NCBI RefSeq assembly: GCF_002105155.1 | Contig: NW_019029022.1 | Location: 62,001-126,000 of the forward strand | Reading direction: 5' to 3' | DNA: 64,000 nucleotides | DNA from: Lobosporangium transversale | Lineage: Eukaryota > Mortierellomycota > Mortierellomycetes > Mortierellales > Mortierellaceae | Shown: positions 43,208-59,289 of the stretch, piece by piece | Layout of the letters: each line of letters opens with the position of its first letter | How positions within the stretch are numbered: position 1 is the first letter of the stretch | Position numbers and translations under genes: made by a program | The notes under the pieces: model-generated | Database searches by the model: none | What the model was told of the DNA's origin: nothing | Seen by the model: only the letters and a program-made list of their open reading frames with translations

Positions 43208-44829
43208 CATTTTTCTTTTTAATGGTCTCAAAGGATACAGACTGCTTCGCATAGGAACAGACATTCAGAGAAGCGGCTGCCCTTTGCGAATTCGCCTGAG
43301 CTTGCCTTTTGATCATTATCGTTCCAAAGCACAGACACAGCGCAACAGAAGATGCATTAAGAGAGGCGTCACTTGCTATTTGAATCAAACACTTTTTAAT
43401 CTTTATTGAGAAATTGTTTGCTATCTAGCTATCGAGTTTACCTAGCTACATTCTAAGCTACAAAGGGCCAGTTCAGGCGTATGCTCATTTGGGATCTTGG
43501 GATGCGTTGTCGCCATATTAAATGACGCCTTGCTTGTGTAGGCACTTGTTCGCGTACAATCTTCAAGCTTTGCGAGACTGTATAAACAACAGCAATAACT
43601 AAAATACAAGCCTACTGCCCTCGAACTGTTTAGCCGCTCTACATGGTGGGGTGGCGCAACAAAGAAAAAAAGATCCATTTAGACAGCGAGCAATGTGATG
43701 CGGCTGAAAGTAAAAAAATGAGTTTCAGGGCACAACCATATTAGCATTCGCATACTCTTACTTCATTAACATTAAGCTCTAGTACTTTTTGATTCTTGGT
43801 AATAGGGCTCATTAGGTACTACCAATCAAGCTTTCATTTTTATTCTCTTCTTCTATTTCCTCTCTTCACTCCTCACAAGAGATGTGATAGACAATCGAGA
43901 ACTGTGTTTCGGCAGGTTGTATCCTAATGCCTTTTCCCAGAATACGACATATGCCAATTCTCAACTCACTCGCAGTCCTTTTTTATTATTTTCATGTAAA
44001 GTAATAAAATATAAACATATGACATGTGACAGCTGATTAGGCTGTGCATTTTATTTTATTTTATTTGAAAGCGAATTAATATTTGTATGTCGACCAATAA
44101 AAAGCACACGAGTGATGTGTCTTACTTTTACCGCGTTCTGGAAAAACAAAAAAAAAAAGGTCTGTTTGGACAAAAGCTGCTACGGTACAGTTCCTGCGAT
44201 AGTCTGTCTATTCCATCTGCTATTGGGAGTGAAGAGAGAGAATAAAGAAGCAAGCTTGACTGGTAGTGTCTGGTGAACTCCATTACGAAGGATTAATAAT
44301 AGATACTCGAGCTGAATGTTGTTGAAAATGATAGCATGCGAGTGTTAATGTGCTTGTGCTCTGAATCTCACTGTCTAAATAGATATTTCTTTGTTGCACC
44401 ACCTTAGCATGCAGAGAGCAATGTGGCTCGTGCTCTGATTGTTTGTGGGTAGCCTAATATTGTTGTTTAGATGATCTTGCAGATCTTGAAGACGGAATGT
44501 TAGCAATGCTATTCCCCACCTCCACCCATGAGTACTTTCTCTTTTTCTCTCTTGTATGCATATGAGAAATGACGGATGATATCATGTAGTGCGCATATTA
44601 TCCATTTTCAAATTCCGCTATGCCGCTTTTTTTCTTTTTTTCTTTTTTTTTTTTTGGCCGCTCTAGAGCTCTAGAGCGTACAAAAAGCAAGATGCTTGAT
44701 ATATTCATTATTCAGTCAATACTCTGAAATCGCAAATTGGTTTCACTTATCATTTTTCCTGCGCGACTTCAAAAACCACTCATCATTCATCCATTCGTCC
44801 TTTACTCGCGAGTGCTTTCGATATAAAAT

Positions 44830-44875
<46 letters not shown>

Positions 44876-44945
44876 CCTTTCCTTTTCTTTTCTTTTCTTT
44901 CTTTCCCTTTTTTTCTTCTCTTCCAGTTTAGCCTCCTCGACCAAC

Positions 44946-46064
44946 ATGAAAGGTAAGCAACACTCCACAAATATTCACCCTCACTAAAGTCCTAACTCTC
45001 TCACCTTATGCTGCACTGTACTTGTTCTGACTTTTTATTTCCTGTCTATCTCTCTTTCTCTCTCTTTCACATCACTGTTAGACCACAAATGATACAAACT
45101 TCTAGCCAGATACAGAGCAGAACTAGGAAACACTCTGAACAACTCAACAGCAAACTACAGACCAGAAAAAGCAAAAAAAGCCTCACCTGGTCATTCACAG
45201 AAGAGCCCTCGCCGCTGTCATCAAGTAAGTATATAGTTTATGCATGGCTTCGCTTTGTCTTGCTTGTGATTGTCCCTACCATCGAATAAGCTTAGCATAC
45301 TTACAAAGCTATCTTCGTTCTTTTTTTTTTTTTTTTTTTTTTTTCTTCGTCTTCCTCCTAGCTGTAATAGGGGCCACTAGCCCTAGGCTCATGGCGACGA
45401 TTGTCCCAAAGACTGCAATGGGCCCATGCAGTGCTTATCGAAATGGGGCGAAAGCGGAGCTGTAAGTACAATTTCTTTTAGAAGCACATGTCGTGATTTT
45501 CTGTCTGTACTCTGCTGTGCTCTGATTACCAAATATTCTAACCACGCGTGTTTTTTTTTTTGTCTTCTTCCCTTAGAGGCTCATCCGCTTGGACTCTAGC
45601 CCGCCGGGCCCTCCTCCCGCCTGCCCGCCTGCCCGCCAATCCCCTTCGCCGATCCCCTTCGCCGATCCTTCCGTCAAGCCCTCGCAACTCCTTGAAGGGG
45701 GATCATTGTAGTAGCTCTAGAGAGCCTCTAGCCTCTGGACCTTACTTTGATCCGAGTGCCCTTGGGGATTTCGCGTAGGTAACAGATGACACACAGTTGT
45801 GGTCGTCTAAGTATGGTAAGTCAGTAGCAGTGGCCTGTTTACTAGGCCCTATAGAGCTCGAGTCCCGGCCTTCAAGGAGATCCTCCATCCAGCAGGATCA
45901 GGATCAGGATCAGGACCAGGTGTTATCAAGGCCTGATAACACCTCAGGTAAGTATACATGCGCATACATAGCAAAGGGCATATTAACTTGATTCTACCAT
46001 TGCTTTTGTTCTCTCTGTTTAGGTGGGATCTTGGCAACTCGGAGCTCTATAGTGTTTAGTAAAT
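44946..46064 (+). other. Spliced locus of unknown function (lineage-specific gene or lncRNA)
   Basis: A GC-richer island with a series of strong splice signals on the plus strand: donors AAAG/GTAAGC (44953), ATCAA/GTAAGT (45225), GAGCT/GTAAGT (45462), TATG/GTAAGT (about 45818) and CTCAG/GTAAGT (about 45951). T-rich acceptors precede the blocks at about 45081-45102, 45361-45390, 45577 and 46021. Several alternative frames can be joined. One begins MK and then ARYRAELGNTLNNSTANYRP via the acceptor at 45102. A later block can read a Cys-bearing AHGDDCPKDCNGPMQCLSKW, followed by a Pro-rich block. No single frame is clearly favoured and no domain is recognised. A T42 tract precedes it, and a GATCAG repeat lies inside. 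Confidence 0.4.
45895..45918. repeat. GATCAG hexamer repeat
   Basis: About four units of GATCAG/GACCAG; on the plus strand in one frame this reads alternating Gln-Asp. It lies within the unknown spliced locus. Confidence 0.75.
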
Positions 46065-46359
46065 AGTTCATTGTTACTGACATCATCCTTAGATTACCCC
46101 AATTAGCGAAGCTGCACCAGGCGCCTGGCTGTAGTGTGTAGTGCATGGCGTAGAGGCGTCATGTTGTGTGACCTGTTACTTGCCGTCTGAACCAAAGGTA
46201 CTCTGGTCATAGTAGGGCTTCATTGGCTAGTCGCTCGATAGACTATTGCAATGAGACCTCTGCTTGGAGAAGCGAGAGCAAGGGTCATAAGAGGAGTAGA
46301 GGACCTTGAGGCATAAAAATAGATCGAAGAGCACCATGCTTCGAATGCGGCTAGGAGCG

Positions 46360-46455
46360 CAGGGCCAACAGAAAGCAGACAGCAGCCGAGGGCCGAAAGC
46401 CAATAGTCAAGAGCCAGCAGTCAGCAGTCAACACCCAACATCTAACAGCAGAAGG

Positions 46456-46487
<32 letters not shown>

Positions 46488-47160
46488 ACGCACGAACACG
46501 AACACACAAACACACAAACATAAGAGAGAAAACCCCAAAGCAAAAAAAAAAAAAAAAAAAAAAAAAAGATAAAACCAAAACACAGAGTAAAGAACAAAAA
46601 AGATGAGGAAAAGAAAAAAAGAATTAACTCAAAAAACAAAAACAAAATCAAAAAAGCCAAAGCCAACGCCAAAGTCATAGTCAACCGAAGACTTCCACAA
46701 CTAAGCTTAATACAAGGCAGCTTCATCCAGCGCTCTCCGCCCGATCAAGCATAGCGGCTACAGCCAGACCAGACATAGGCAGCTTCAACTAAATCAACCA
46801 AAGGCAACCTTAATTAAAGCCAATAGTAGAGTACCTTGATCAAAACCAGCACAGGCTGCCTCAATCAAACCACTAGGGGCAGCGCTAGTCAAGGTAGCCG
46901 CGAGCTCCCCAGTCAAAGTAAACACACTCAGCCTTAACCAAATCACCAAAGGGAGCCCCAGGTAAAATAAACACAGGGTGCCTCAATCAAAACAAACATA
47001 CCAACATCAATCAAACCACAAAGGCAATCCAGAATGATCCAGACAGCCAAAGTCAGTCGGCCGAAGCTAACCAGCCGAAGTCAGTCGGCCGAAGCCAGCC
47101 AGCCGAAGTCATTCAGCCAAAGCCAGCCAACTAATGGCAGCCGACTGAAAGGTATCAAAG
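46360..47160. repeat. Diverged AC-rich repeat tract with minisatellite core
   Basis: The sequence cycles through related words such as GGCAGC.TCAATCAAACCA, AAAGCCAATAGT and CAGCCGAAGTCAGTCGGC. The clearest tandem part is 47040-47130, with units of CAGCCGAAGTCAGT alternating with CGGCCGAAGCCAGC. Two A tracts (A28 at 46459-46486, and about A26 near 46542-46567) interrupt it. The composition (C/A/G-rich, T-poor on the plus strand) is very unlike the flanks. No protein family is visible. Confidence 0.55.
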
Positions 47161-48228
47161 CCAATCATCCGAGGCACTGCGCAAGGATACACTAAAAATA
47201 TTTTCAAAGAAGCCCAAAGGCCAAAACAATAATCCACAAAAGACTATCTACCTCTAAATAACAAAACAAAAGTCTTTTGCCTATGAGCCTGGCCATCCTG
47301 AGGATAGAGTGCAGCTTGGAAGCGGCAACATAGTAAACAATTAGCAATAAACATTGTTTGTCTGAAATATTGGTAGAAGGGTAAATACCTTTGAACATTG
47401 TCTAAGGAAGGAAATGGAGCTTTGAGCCATTGAAATGTATAATATTACGTGGGACTTCGCCAACTGGCTCGAATAGTCCTAGTTGCCATTGAGCACATAC
47501 GTATGCCTATTCCATGTCTTCAGTATGGAAGTTGATTAGCTTTTCACTGAAAGGTCATTTTTGCTAAGTTGCACTGGCTAGTCAAGTGAGTGTGGGTGAT
47601 CCATGTAAGCATGAGCCACACCCAGGGTGCATGAGCGCAGCTAGAGCTTTGATGATGATATATAAATAAATAAACAGAGATCGGTAGATCTACAAATAGA
47701 TTTGAATGTGAAATCTTCAATGCTCCACATCAATAGGCTTCCATAGTCTCGATAGACGTGTTCATGCTACTTCTTTTATCGCTTTTTTTTTTTTTTTTTT
47801 TCCTTTAATATGAGTTTCTAGGTCCATAATCACGGCGCCTGATCCTACCAAAGGTAATAAATTGACCTCAGCTTCGGAGGCTGATCAATGAGCATCACGT
47901 GTTAGGAAGATCCGAGGCATTAGGTATAGTCCGTATGGGTTTTAGAGCATTCGCTTTCCGAGTATATTGTGAAAAGGCTAGTAGGGGGAGAATATTGCTT
48001 GGGACAAGTAGGGGAAAGGGATGACTAGAGCATGCCAACCCCTTGCATTCACGCTAAAGTCAGATTTTTAAACATAATGATCGCAATATCGGAACAATTA
48101 AAAAAAAAAGATTGGTTAATAGCCTTTGAGCATTGTCCACGAAGAGTAACTTTTTTTTTTTTTTTTTGCTTTATTTTGAAGGTGAATAGATCCAATTATC
48201 TTAGTACATAGTTATATAACCTCATAAA
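47161..48228. other. Spacer upstream of nothing recognised; LeuRS 3' flank
   Basis: No gene recognised. Includes T19-20 near 47783-47802 and the 3' UTR of the leucyl-tRNA synthetase on the minus strand. Confidence 0.5.
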
Positions 48229-52150
<3,922 letters not shown>

Positions 52151-52396
52151 TTACAGCGTTGTTTGACCCACTATGTGACCACTCCCGTAGAAACCGCAGC
52201 ACATAGCATAGACATAACGCGACGCGCCAAAGTAAAAGTCATTTTTCATATTATAATTGAATAGATTATTAGTGGGGCTTAATGTTTAATTAATTTTATA
52301 CCAGGGGGTCTATATATATATTACGAGTAACAATTTTTTTTTTTTGACAGTGTGGCGCATCTACTATATCCACACTTTTTTGTTTTGTTTTAACGC

Positions 52397-55248
52397 TTAA
52401 CCAAACAACGCTCTGAGGATCAAGTACATAGTTGATCCGACGAAGCGTACAGAGCTCAATGCAGCGACACTCCAGAAGATCATCGACAGATAAGGATGGA
52501 ACATCTCTTCGTTAGTTGGTGGCCTAGTAGCGAGGGTATCGTTTTTACCAATCCAGTCACTTGTCATTCCGATCACCAACATCGCGTTTGTGAACATCCA
52601 GGTCAAAACCAATCGAGTTCTGAACATCTTGTAGTAATCCTCTTGTTTCGTCTTCTTGTCACGCTTCTCCTTTACATAATCTGGGCGGACTGACAACTCT
52701 TGCATGTTAAGCTCATAAATTGCATCAACATCCTCTCTTGACGTGGGTTTCTCTAACTTGATGACTTCCTTGCCATCTTTGGTGACAACGGTAGCTCCTC
52801 CCAACTCTGGCGCCTTGTTATCTCCCTTAGTTCCCCACGAGACGTCGTGCGTGTTACAGAACGCATAAACCATCAAGATGTTGATATATGCGGGCAACAG
52901 GAACAAGTATGACATGAACGATGTGAACATATGCCAGGGCTCAAGATGCATCAACGACGAAACAATGTAAAGACCGTAGGTTGACAGCAACGAAATCACT
53001 GTATCACGGAAGGGGCCTCGCTCGTTCATCAAGTCAAGCATCTGACGATAGTTACCCGCAACGGGTGAAACAACCGTGTAGACTGTAGCAGCTGCGAGAT
53101 AGAGCATGAAACCCATAATGATTGCAAACAATCCTATCACAGTCAAAAAGATGATTCTTGATCCTTGTGGTCGGTTTCCGAGAGAGCAGATGAAGACAAT
53201 GATGATCGAGGCAATATACATCTCACGCATCACCTCAAAAGTGATATTTCCCCAATTTCCAAAGGGTGAAAAGTCTTTGTTCGAGTTGTTGGCAGCTGCC
53301 TTGATCAGGAAATAAAATGTCAGATAAAAGTTTGCCAGCGAGAACCAATTGAAGATCAAGTTGACGGCGTTATACAAAAATTCAATCAACAAAAATATCT
53401 TGCGGAAGAAGCCTTGTCCTGAAGTGATAATACGGGTGAAATGTGCGAGCGAATAGAAGGCTGCAAAGAATGAGCCGTTCAACCAACGACGACGTTGTGA
53501 AATGAACTCTCCGATATTATCAGGCACATCCGTTGCTGCCTTCGCAGACTTTACATACTTGAGCAACCAAGCCTCGTTCTTCTTGGCCACCAGCTCGAAA
53601 CACAAGATACGGTCCTCTGCGAGGTACATGTTGGACTCGAAAATACCAGCATCTCCAGAGGTATGCATGGTCTCTCCCTTGAAGTACGACGACAAAGGTC
53701 CTACACCAGGCGAAGAGTCCTTCAAGGCTTTGTAACGGTATGCAGAGAATGCTCCTGGCAAGACTGAAATGTATCCAAAGACAGACTCGAGAGGCTTGTC
53801 CAAGATATTTGACATCTTGTACTCAAAGTTCTGCGATGCCACCAGAGGGTTCAACAAGTTGCTACAATTGGGTCCTAAATCGGCACAAATTTCACCACAT
53901 GCACCTCCGATAGAAGAGTCACGGTCGAAGGCCTTCCACAGATGGTAGATACTAGTTCCTGAGGGCTTCGTTCCGACATCAAGGAGAATACACACATTGG
54001 GGTTAAGTTGAGGTGCAAATGCGTTGAAGAACCAACGATGGGAGTTCAACTTTTTCTTATTCTGCTCCTTGAGACAGAATAGGATCTGGACAGGGACAAT
54101 ACCACGGTCTGAGCTGCGGACCTTGAGGTCCGAGTCCACCATGACCTGAGTTGTATACTCGTAGATGTGAGCTGTGACAGGTTTCCCTGCAACTGTATCT
54201 TTGGCAATACCCTCTTGATAAGCACCCATGGCAGCCAGGACCTTGAGCACACGTGGATGACATTTCTTGCGACCGTCTGCCACAACACAGACGACTACTT
54301 TCTTCCAACCATCTTTGCCCCAGGTCTTGGACTTTGCACGTGTGCAAAGATGAGCAATGTTCTTCATGACTGAGCCCATGGTCTTGATGAACAGCTCGTC
54401 ATCTTCGTTATACATGGTCATGACAATGAAGAGCTCGGTCTGGCGACGATAGAGAGTGGGACGGAGAGTGTAACGCTCATTGAAGAAGTCGTTAGGGTCA
54501 CAGGTGGCAGCAGTGTAGCGCATAAACTCGAACTCACGCTCACCCTTGAAGTGTGCATTCTCTAGTAACTGCCGAGGAACTGGGCAATCCATGACTAGGT
54601 TGCCATCCGTCAATGGGACGTGACAAATGGACTATGAGAGCACAATAATAATAAATATGGATGTATATTAATAAATAGGGTTCGCCTTGTGGGAGTAAGA
54701 CATCCAATTATTCTTATCCCTTTTTCTTTCTTTCTTTTTTTTTTTTTTTTTTTTTTTTGAGCGTTTTCCCTTGGACAGCCAAAACATTCCAGAGCGGAAG
54801 AGCAAAAAAAAAAAAAAAAAAAAAAAGAGCCATTGGAATAGAGTCGCGTTATTTTTTTTTTATACATATTCATGAGTACAACACTTACTCTACGGTTCAT
54901 GGTCGCTTTTCTATCGAGTTTGGAGTGAGTTCTAGGTGGAGTTCCACCGGCTCTGCCTTGATTGTTTAACAAACCAGCATTGTCTCTCTCATCAATATCG
55001 AACCCAACATGGCCGATATTGCGGTTGTATCCTCCAGCGCCACCTGGACCAGGAGGACCAGAGTATCCAATGGATTGTTGAGGAGAATATCCACCATCGG
55101 CAGGTGGAGGTGCTAGACGACCTGATTTAGCCGAGCGTTGACTATTGTTCGAAAGGGCACGTTGTGGGGGACCAGCATAATAAGGCTGTTGTGGTGAGGC
55201 AGGACGTTGTGCAGGTGGATATTGGGGATTTCCGTTGTATTGGGACAT
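52397..55248 (-). CDS. Chitin synthase, family GT2 (class I/II type)
   Basis: Plasma-membrane enzyme that polymerises GlcNAc from UDP-GlcNAc into cell-wall chitin. Two exons, 55248-54889 and 54631-52397, 864 residues. The first exon encodes a Pro/Gln/Gly-rich, disordered cytosolic tail ending [13 protein letters not shown]. The catalytic region includes [101 protein letters not shown] (EDR) and [13 protein letters not shown] (QRRRW), the hallmarks of division 1 chitin synthases. SWGTKGD follows the membrane region, as in classes I-III. Several transmembrane helices follow QRRRW (for example [13 protein letters not shown] and [20 protein letters not shown]) with a final one near the C-terminus. 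The start is supported by [12 protein letters not shown], typical for these tails. The intron holds T and A homopolymers. Confidence 0.95.
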
Positions 55249-57986
55249 GGTACAATAACTGAGGGAGCAAAAAGAAGAAAAAAAAAGGACACGTTTTGAT
55301 CGTAGCGGGAGGAAATGAAAAGGAAGGATAAGGATATAAAGATAGAAGAGAGGGGGACACGATCCATGCACAAACATTAAACGTTAAACATTAAATGTAT
55401 AAAAAAAGAAACGTTAAAATCATTGGTTGCTTCACCATTGGCAAATTTTTTTTCCCTTTTTCTTCGGCATGAGAGCCATTTTTTCTGTTAGATGTAGATG
55501 TAGATGCAGATGCAATGTTAATTCAAAATGTACCTTTTTTCAGAATGACCAGAACTGTGAATCAGAAAGATGTCACGGTGTAAAGCCTTTCACACTTGAG
55601 GTCTTTACGCAAAGGTTATGCCTTCTTTAAGATAAATAAAAATAATTAAAATAAAAATAAAGCGTTAACAAAAAAAATCAAATGACGGTTGTCTAAAGTC
55701 GCAAATACAATAATGATAATGGTAAAGGCAAATGTAATAATAAAAAGTGTCGTAAGAGTCCTTACGAGTAAGAGCAGGAAGACTAAAAGGTGAGGCAAGG
55801 ATGTATAGACTACGGCAACAATGATGATAATAAAATTTTAGTTTTGAGAGGGAGAGGGTTATAATTGATGCGAGAAAAAGATTAAAAGACTAAATAACAG
55901 TGGCACAGTCAGTGCAAGGAAGGGTTCAATGATAAGTCGGAAAGAAGGAAAGGAAAGGTGAGGGAAGGGTGAGTGTGAAGACAAAAAGAAAAAAAGAAAA
56001 AAAAGAGAGAAGAAAGGAGGAATATAAGGGAATGAAGAGTGGAGTAATATAGTGAAAAAAAATAAGGTCAAGGAGCTCAAGAGAAGCGTGGACCGCAACA
56101 TGAGTTAGGACGACCCATAGTTTATTGGACTATCATTGTTCCATCTTAACCTATACCAGCTTTCTATCGTATCTGTCCTACTCTTGGGCAATGGTAAATA
56201 TTTCTTTATTCGCATACCCACAGATCAACTATGGTTTTTTAGAATCTGTCCTATTTTTTTTTCTTTTACAGCAATTGGCTGGTAGCTTTCTGAGGTATAT
56301 AAAAATACATCATCTATCCCTATCCAGCCCAGCCCAGCCATCGGCAATCTGAGCAATAACTTTTTTTTTTAACATTCTAGTCTAACGTTTTTTTTTTTTT
56401 TTTTTTTTTTTTTATAGGCTGATCCATGCACCCTGTTCTTGGGTATAAATATATATATATATTATACATGTTTAAAGAATAGGCGATATAAATATGTTTA
56501 AAGATTAGGAGAGACTGTATAAATTTAGCCCCAAATATTGAGAGCACCAAGTGGTTCTCAAATCGAGCCTAACGGGGGAGTTGGACAGTCATTTTCCAGT
56601 TAAGGTCAAAAGGACGATATATATCGTTGTTACACCATGATACTTTCAATTGAACATACTAAAATACAACTTGTATTTACAAAGATCATTCAGAGATATA
56701 GATATAGGAGAAGAGAGCTATTAATACTCCATTGAGAGATTTACATTGAAAGTCTTAGCAGTGGTTGCTCTATTGCTTCAATAGGAATAGCTATAACTCT
56801 GCTCTGGATTGCATATAATAAAAGTAAAAAAAAAAAAATACTCAAATGAATCTATAACCAGGGAATACTTTCCTTAAAGCTCAGTTTATACCGCCATGCT
56901 TGTTTGTTGATGCCCTGAATCTTACAACACAGACCCAATCACAACGCGTTATTTGCAAATCCTTTTTTAATGAAAAAAGAAACATGATCTTTCACATTCT
57001 TTATTATCACCATTTGAATAATTTCTTTTTTTTTTTAATAACAATGTCCTTCCTCTTCAAAAGCTCGGCGAGGAATACAACAAACCCATTAACAGTAAAA
57101 GATATCTAAGTAAAAGGTGTCTTTAATATCTCTAAAGGTCCATAACTCTAAACGCCATATCTGTGTAACGCGCTCTTTTCCATTTTTACTTTTTTTACAT
57201 GCACAGGGTTGATTGTATTTTTAGTACATGTACATGTACATGTACTTTAATAAAAAGCACAAGCGTAGCCTTGTGTTACTCTAATCTCGACGCTCTGACC
57301 AACACATTTGCTCTACGCGTTCTTACTATAAGCTGAAGGTAATCGGAAAGTGTGAAATACAGTATACATATGATGCTGTACTGTAAGAATGGATAGCCAA
57401 GGAAAAAGAAAAATCTTTTATTTGTATAGATTTTTTTAAACCTTAAGGGATAAAAAATGGGAGGAGAGAAAGTCCACGCAATACACCTCATTGGCATACA
57501 CACCCCCTTTTACAAGCAAAAAAATGAAACTAGGCAACAAGTCTTCTAACCAACTCTTTTTATTGTTTGTTTGTTTGTTTGTTTGTTTTTTTTTTTTTTT
57601 TTTTTTTTTGGGAACCTTGAAGCCTAATCACTTCATTTCTAATTCTGAACATTTCGTTTAAGCGATTAATATAACCGTAGTATCGAGCCTTGGTTTTAGG
57701 GAAGAGAGGGCAAGTAGATAAGAGAAAAGGATTCCTTTCACATCCACAGTTTGATTTGGTTGTTCTCTTGCTCTCTACGTTAATTCTTGCTTTGCCTTTT
57801 TTTGGGCAGATCGACACATCGATATGAAGTCGATTCAGGGGGTCAAAAAAAAAGAAGGGGAAGTAATAAAAAGTACAAGAAGCAAGCTAGCAAGCAAGAA
57901 AGAAAGGAAGGAAGGAAGAGGGATTGGTGGGGGGATAATAATAAAAAAAAATAAAAAATAAAAATAAAAAAAAAAAAGCTATTCGT
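55249..57986. other. AT-rich spacer, no gene recognised
   Basis: About 2.7 kb holding the chitin synthase promoter (pyrimidine-rich on the minus strand), a T28-29 run near 56386-56414, a (GTTT)n run at about 57564-57587 followed by a T tract, and a palindrome at 57223-57246. A minus-strand open stretch at 57577-57817 encodes a Lys/Arg/Cys-containing peptide without family resemblance and lies just beyond the FAM72-family stop. Confidence 0.5.
57223..57246. repeat. Perfect 24-bp palindrome of ACATGT units
   Basis: The 24 bp read identically on both strands (AGTACATGTACA then TGTACATGTACT). A related shorter ACATGTACATGT lies near 10090. Confidence 0.8.
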
Positions 57987-59150
57987 TCATCGTCCGACAT
58001 TGCCATCGGCTTTGTGATTCCAAGTTGGCAGATCATCCCAGAACATATTACGATCCCCAAGTGTCCGCCAATGTGCGATAATCTCTTGTGCATAAAAGAT
58101 CCAGAAGTGGCCATTCCCCCGGTTTGTTTCGCATCCAGCACACGGTTGGCTCAGGTTGTAGCCGCAGACACTCCCACTAATTATTGTTATTTTTTTTTTA
58201 TTACATTGACCACCAGGTTAGCAATGCAATGGCATTTTGATTGTTTGTCTGTTAAAGCGTTCATAAAAGTTGAATATTTTAATATAAAAATGTGTACTTA
58301 CCAGCTGGCACAGGCAAAAAGATGGAATTTACAGGGACAAATAATTGACACAGGTCGGTCTGGTAGCCCCAGAACTCTGAATGGAAATAAGGTAGAGCGA
58401 AAAAAAATAAACACGTGTTTAGTCTAGGTGTCTGTCTACACATGCCTAATAAAATGGATTTTTCTTTTTCTTTTTCTATTACCCAATGGCAAGGTTTGTG
58501 GAGAATAACTTCTTGGATGGGTCACCAACGAGGTGACCTTGCATTGCTTGTTCACATAATGTTGCTTTACATGAGGAACACTCTAACCGCCAGAGTGGGT
58601 GTCTGACGACTGGAGCGTTATTAAAAGGAGGTGGTGTCGAAGACATGGATGGTTGCTGCTGCTGTTGTTGTCGGTAATTGGGATGATTCCATTGCTGATT
58701 CCCCATCGTTGGCTGGTGAGTGTAGCCAGATTGGTGACTATTGCTACTACTACTACTATCACTACTATTATTATTATTACTATTATTATTACTATTGTTA
58801 TTGTCATTAATATTGCCAAGGTATTGATGATATTGTTGCAATTGAAGTTGATGTTGGGCCATTGGGAGACTTGGTCCTCGCCTCATAGTCGGGCTGTTCA
58901 TGCTCTCTCCTTCCCACTGTGATATTCTCGCGATCGCATAGGGGCTTCCTCCATTTGATAAACTGCGATGCCTCTGTCGCGTTGGAGGCATACGATGTTG
59001 ATACTCTTGGCCCTGTTGCCGATATTGCAAACTATAACTATTAGATTGATAAGACACGGACGGAATAGAGAGCGTGGGTGGATAAGATAAATTGGTTGTA
59101 GAAATCATCTCCTCTGGAGGACAGGGTGTGCTTGAATGGGCCGATGACAT
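57987..59150 (-). CDS. FAM72-family protein
   Basis: Vertebrate FAM72A binds the uracil-DNA glycosylase UNG2; the role of fungal homologues is not known to me. Three coding exons: 59150-58483, 58376-58302 and 58176-57987, 310 residues, phases consistent. The first 220 residues are low-complexity and disordered (Ser/Asn/Gln-rich, with an N-N-S-N stretch). The conserved part starts at LECSSCKATLCEQAMQGHLV and continues KKLFSTNLAIGVLGLPDRPV, SIICPCKFHLFACAS, CGSVCGYNLSQPCAGCETNR and GNGHFWIFYAQEI. This Cys pattern and the NGHFW motif are those of FAM72. The conserved cysteines probably bind zinc. The ATG at 59150 is the first that follows an acceptor-like site; the open frame upstream is a T-tract artefact (poly-Phe). 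At least one 5' UTR intron is likely (acceptor TTTGCAG near 59675). Confidence 0.82.
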
Positions 59151-59258
59151 GGGTGATGGTAATATCTGTCTAACTGCTGCTACTGCAGCATTCGTATCGA
59201 GATGATTTGAAGCCCTTGTAGACTTTTTTTTTGTGGATGGACAACAATAACAGAAAAG

Positions 59259-59289
<31 letters not shown>

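Larger units (their letters stand above)
42321..44945. other. Spacer with a coding-like stretch but no recognised gene
   Basis: Contains the YJU2 leader, an unexplained open segment at 42797-43048, a nested inverted repeat at 43130-43207, and a T42 tract at 44834-44875 just before the spliced locus that follows. No conserved domain is visible in any frame. Confidence 0.5.

Noticed and set aside
57577-57817. Minus-strand frame with Cys/Lys content as an extra exon of the FAM72-family gene
   Set aside because: The FAM72-family reading frame already ends with a stop at 57987-57989, and no conserved motif is seen in this frame.
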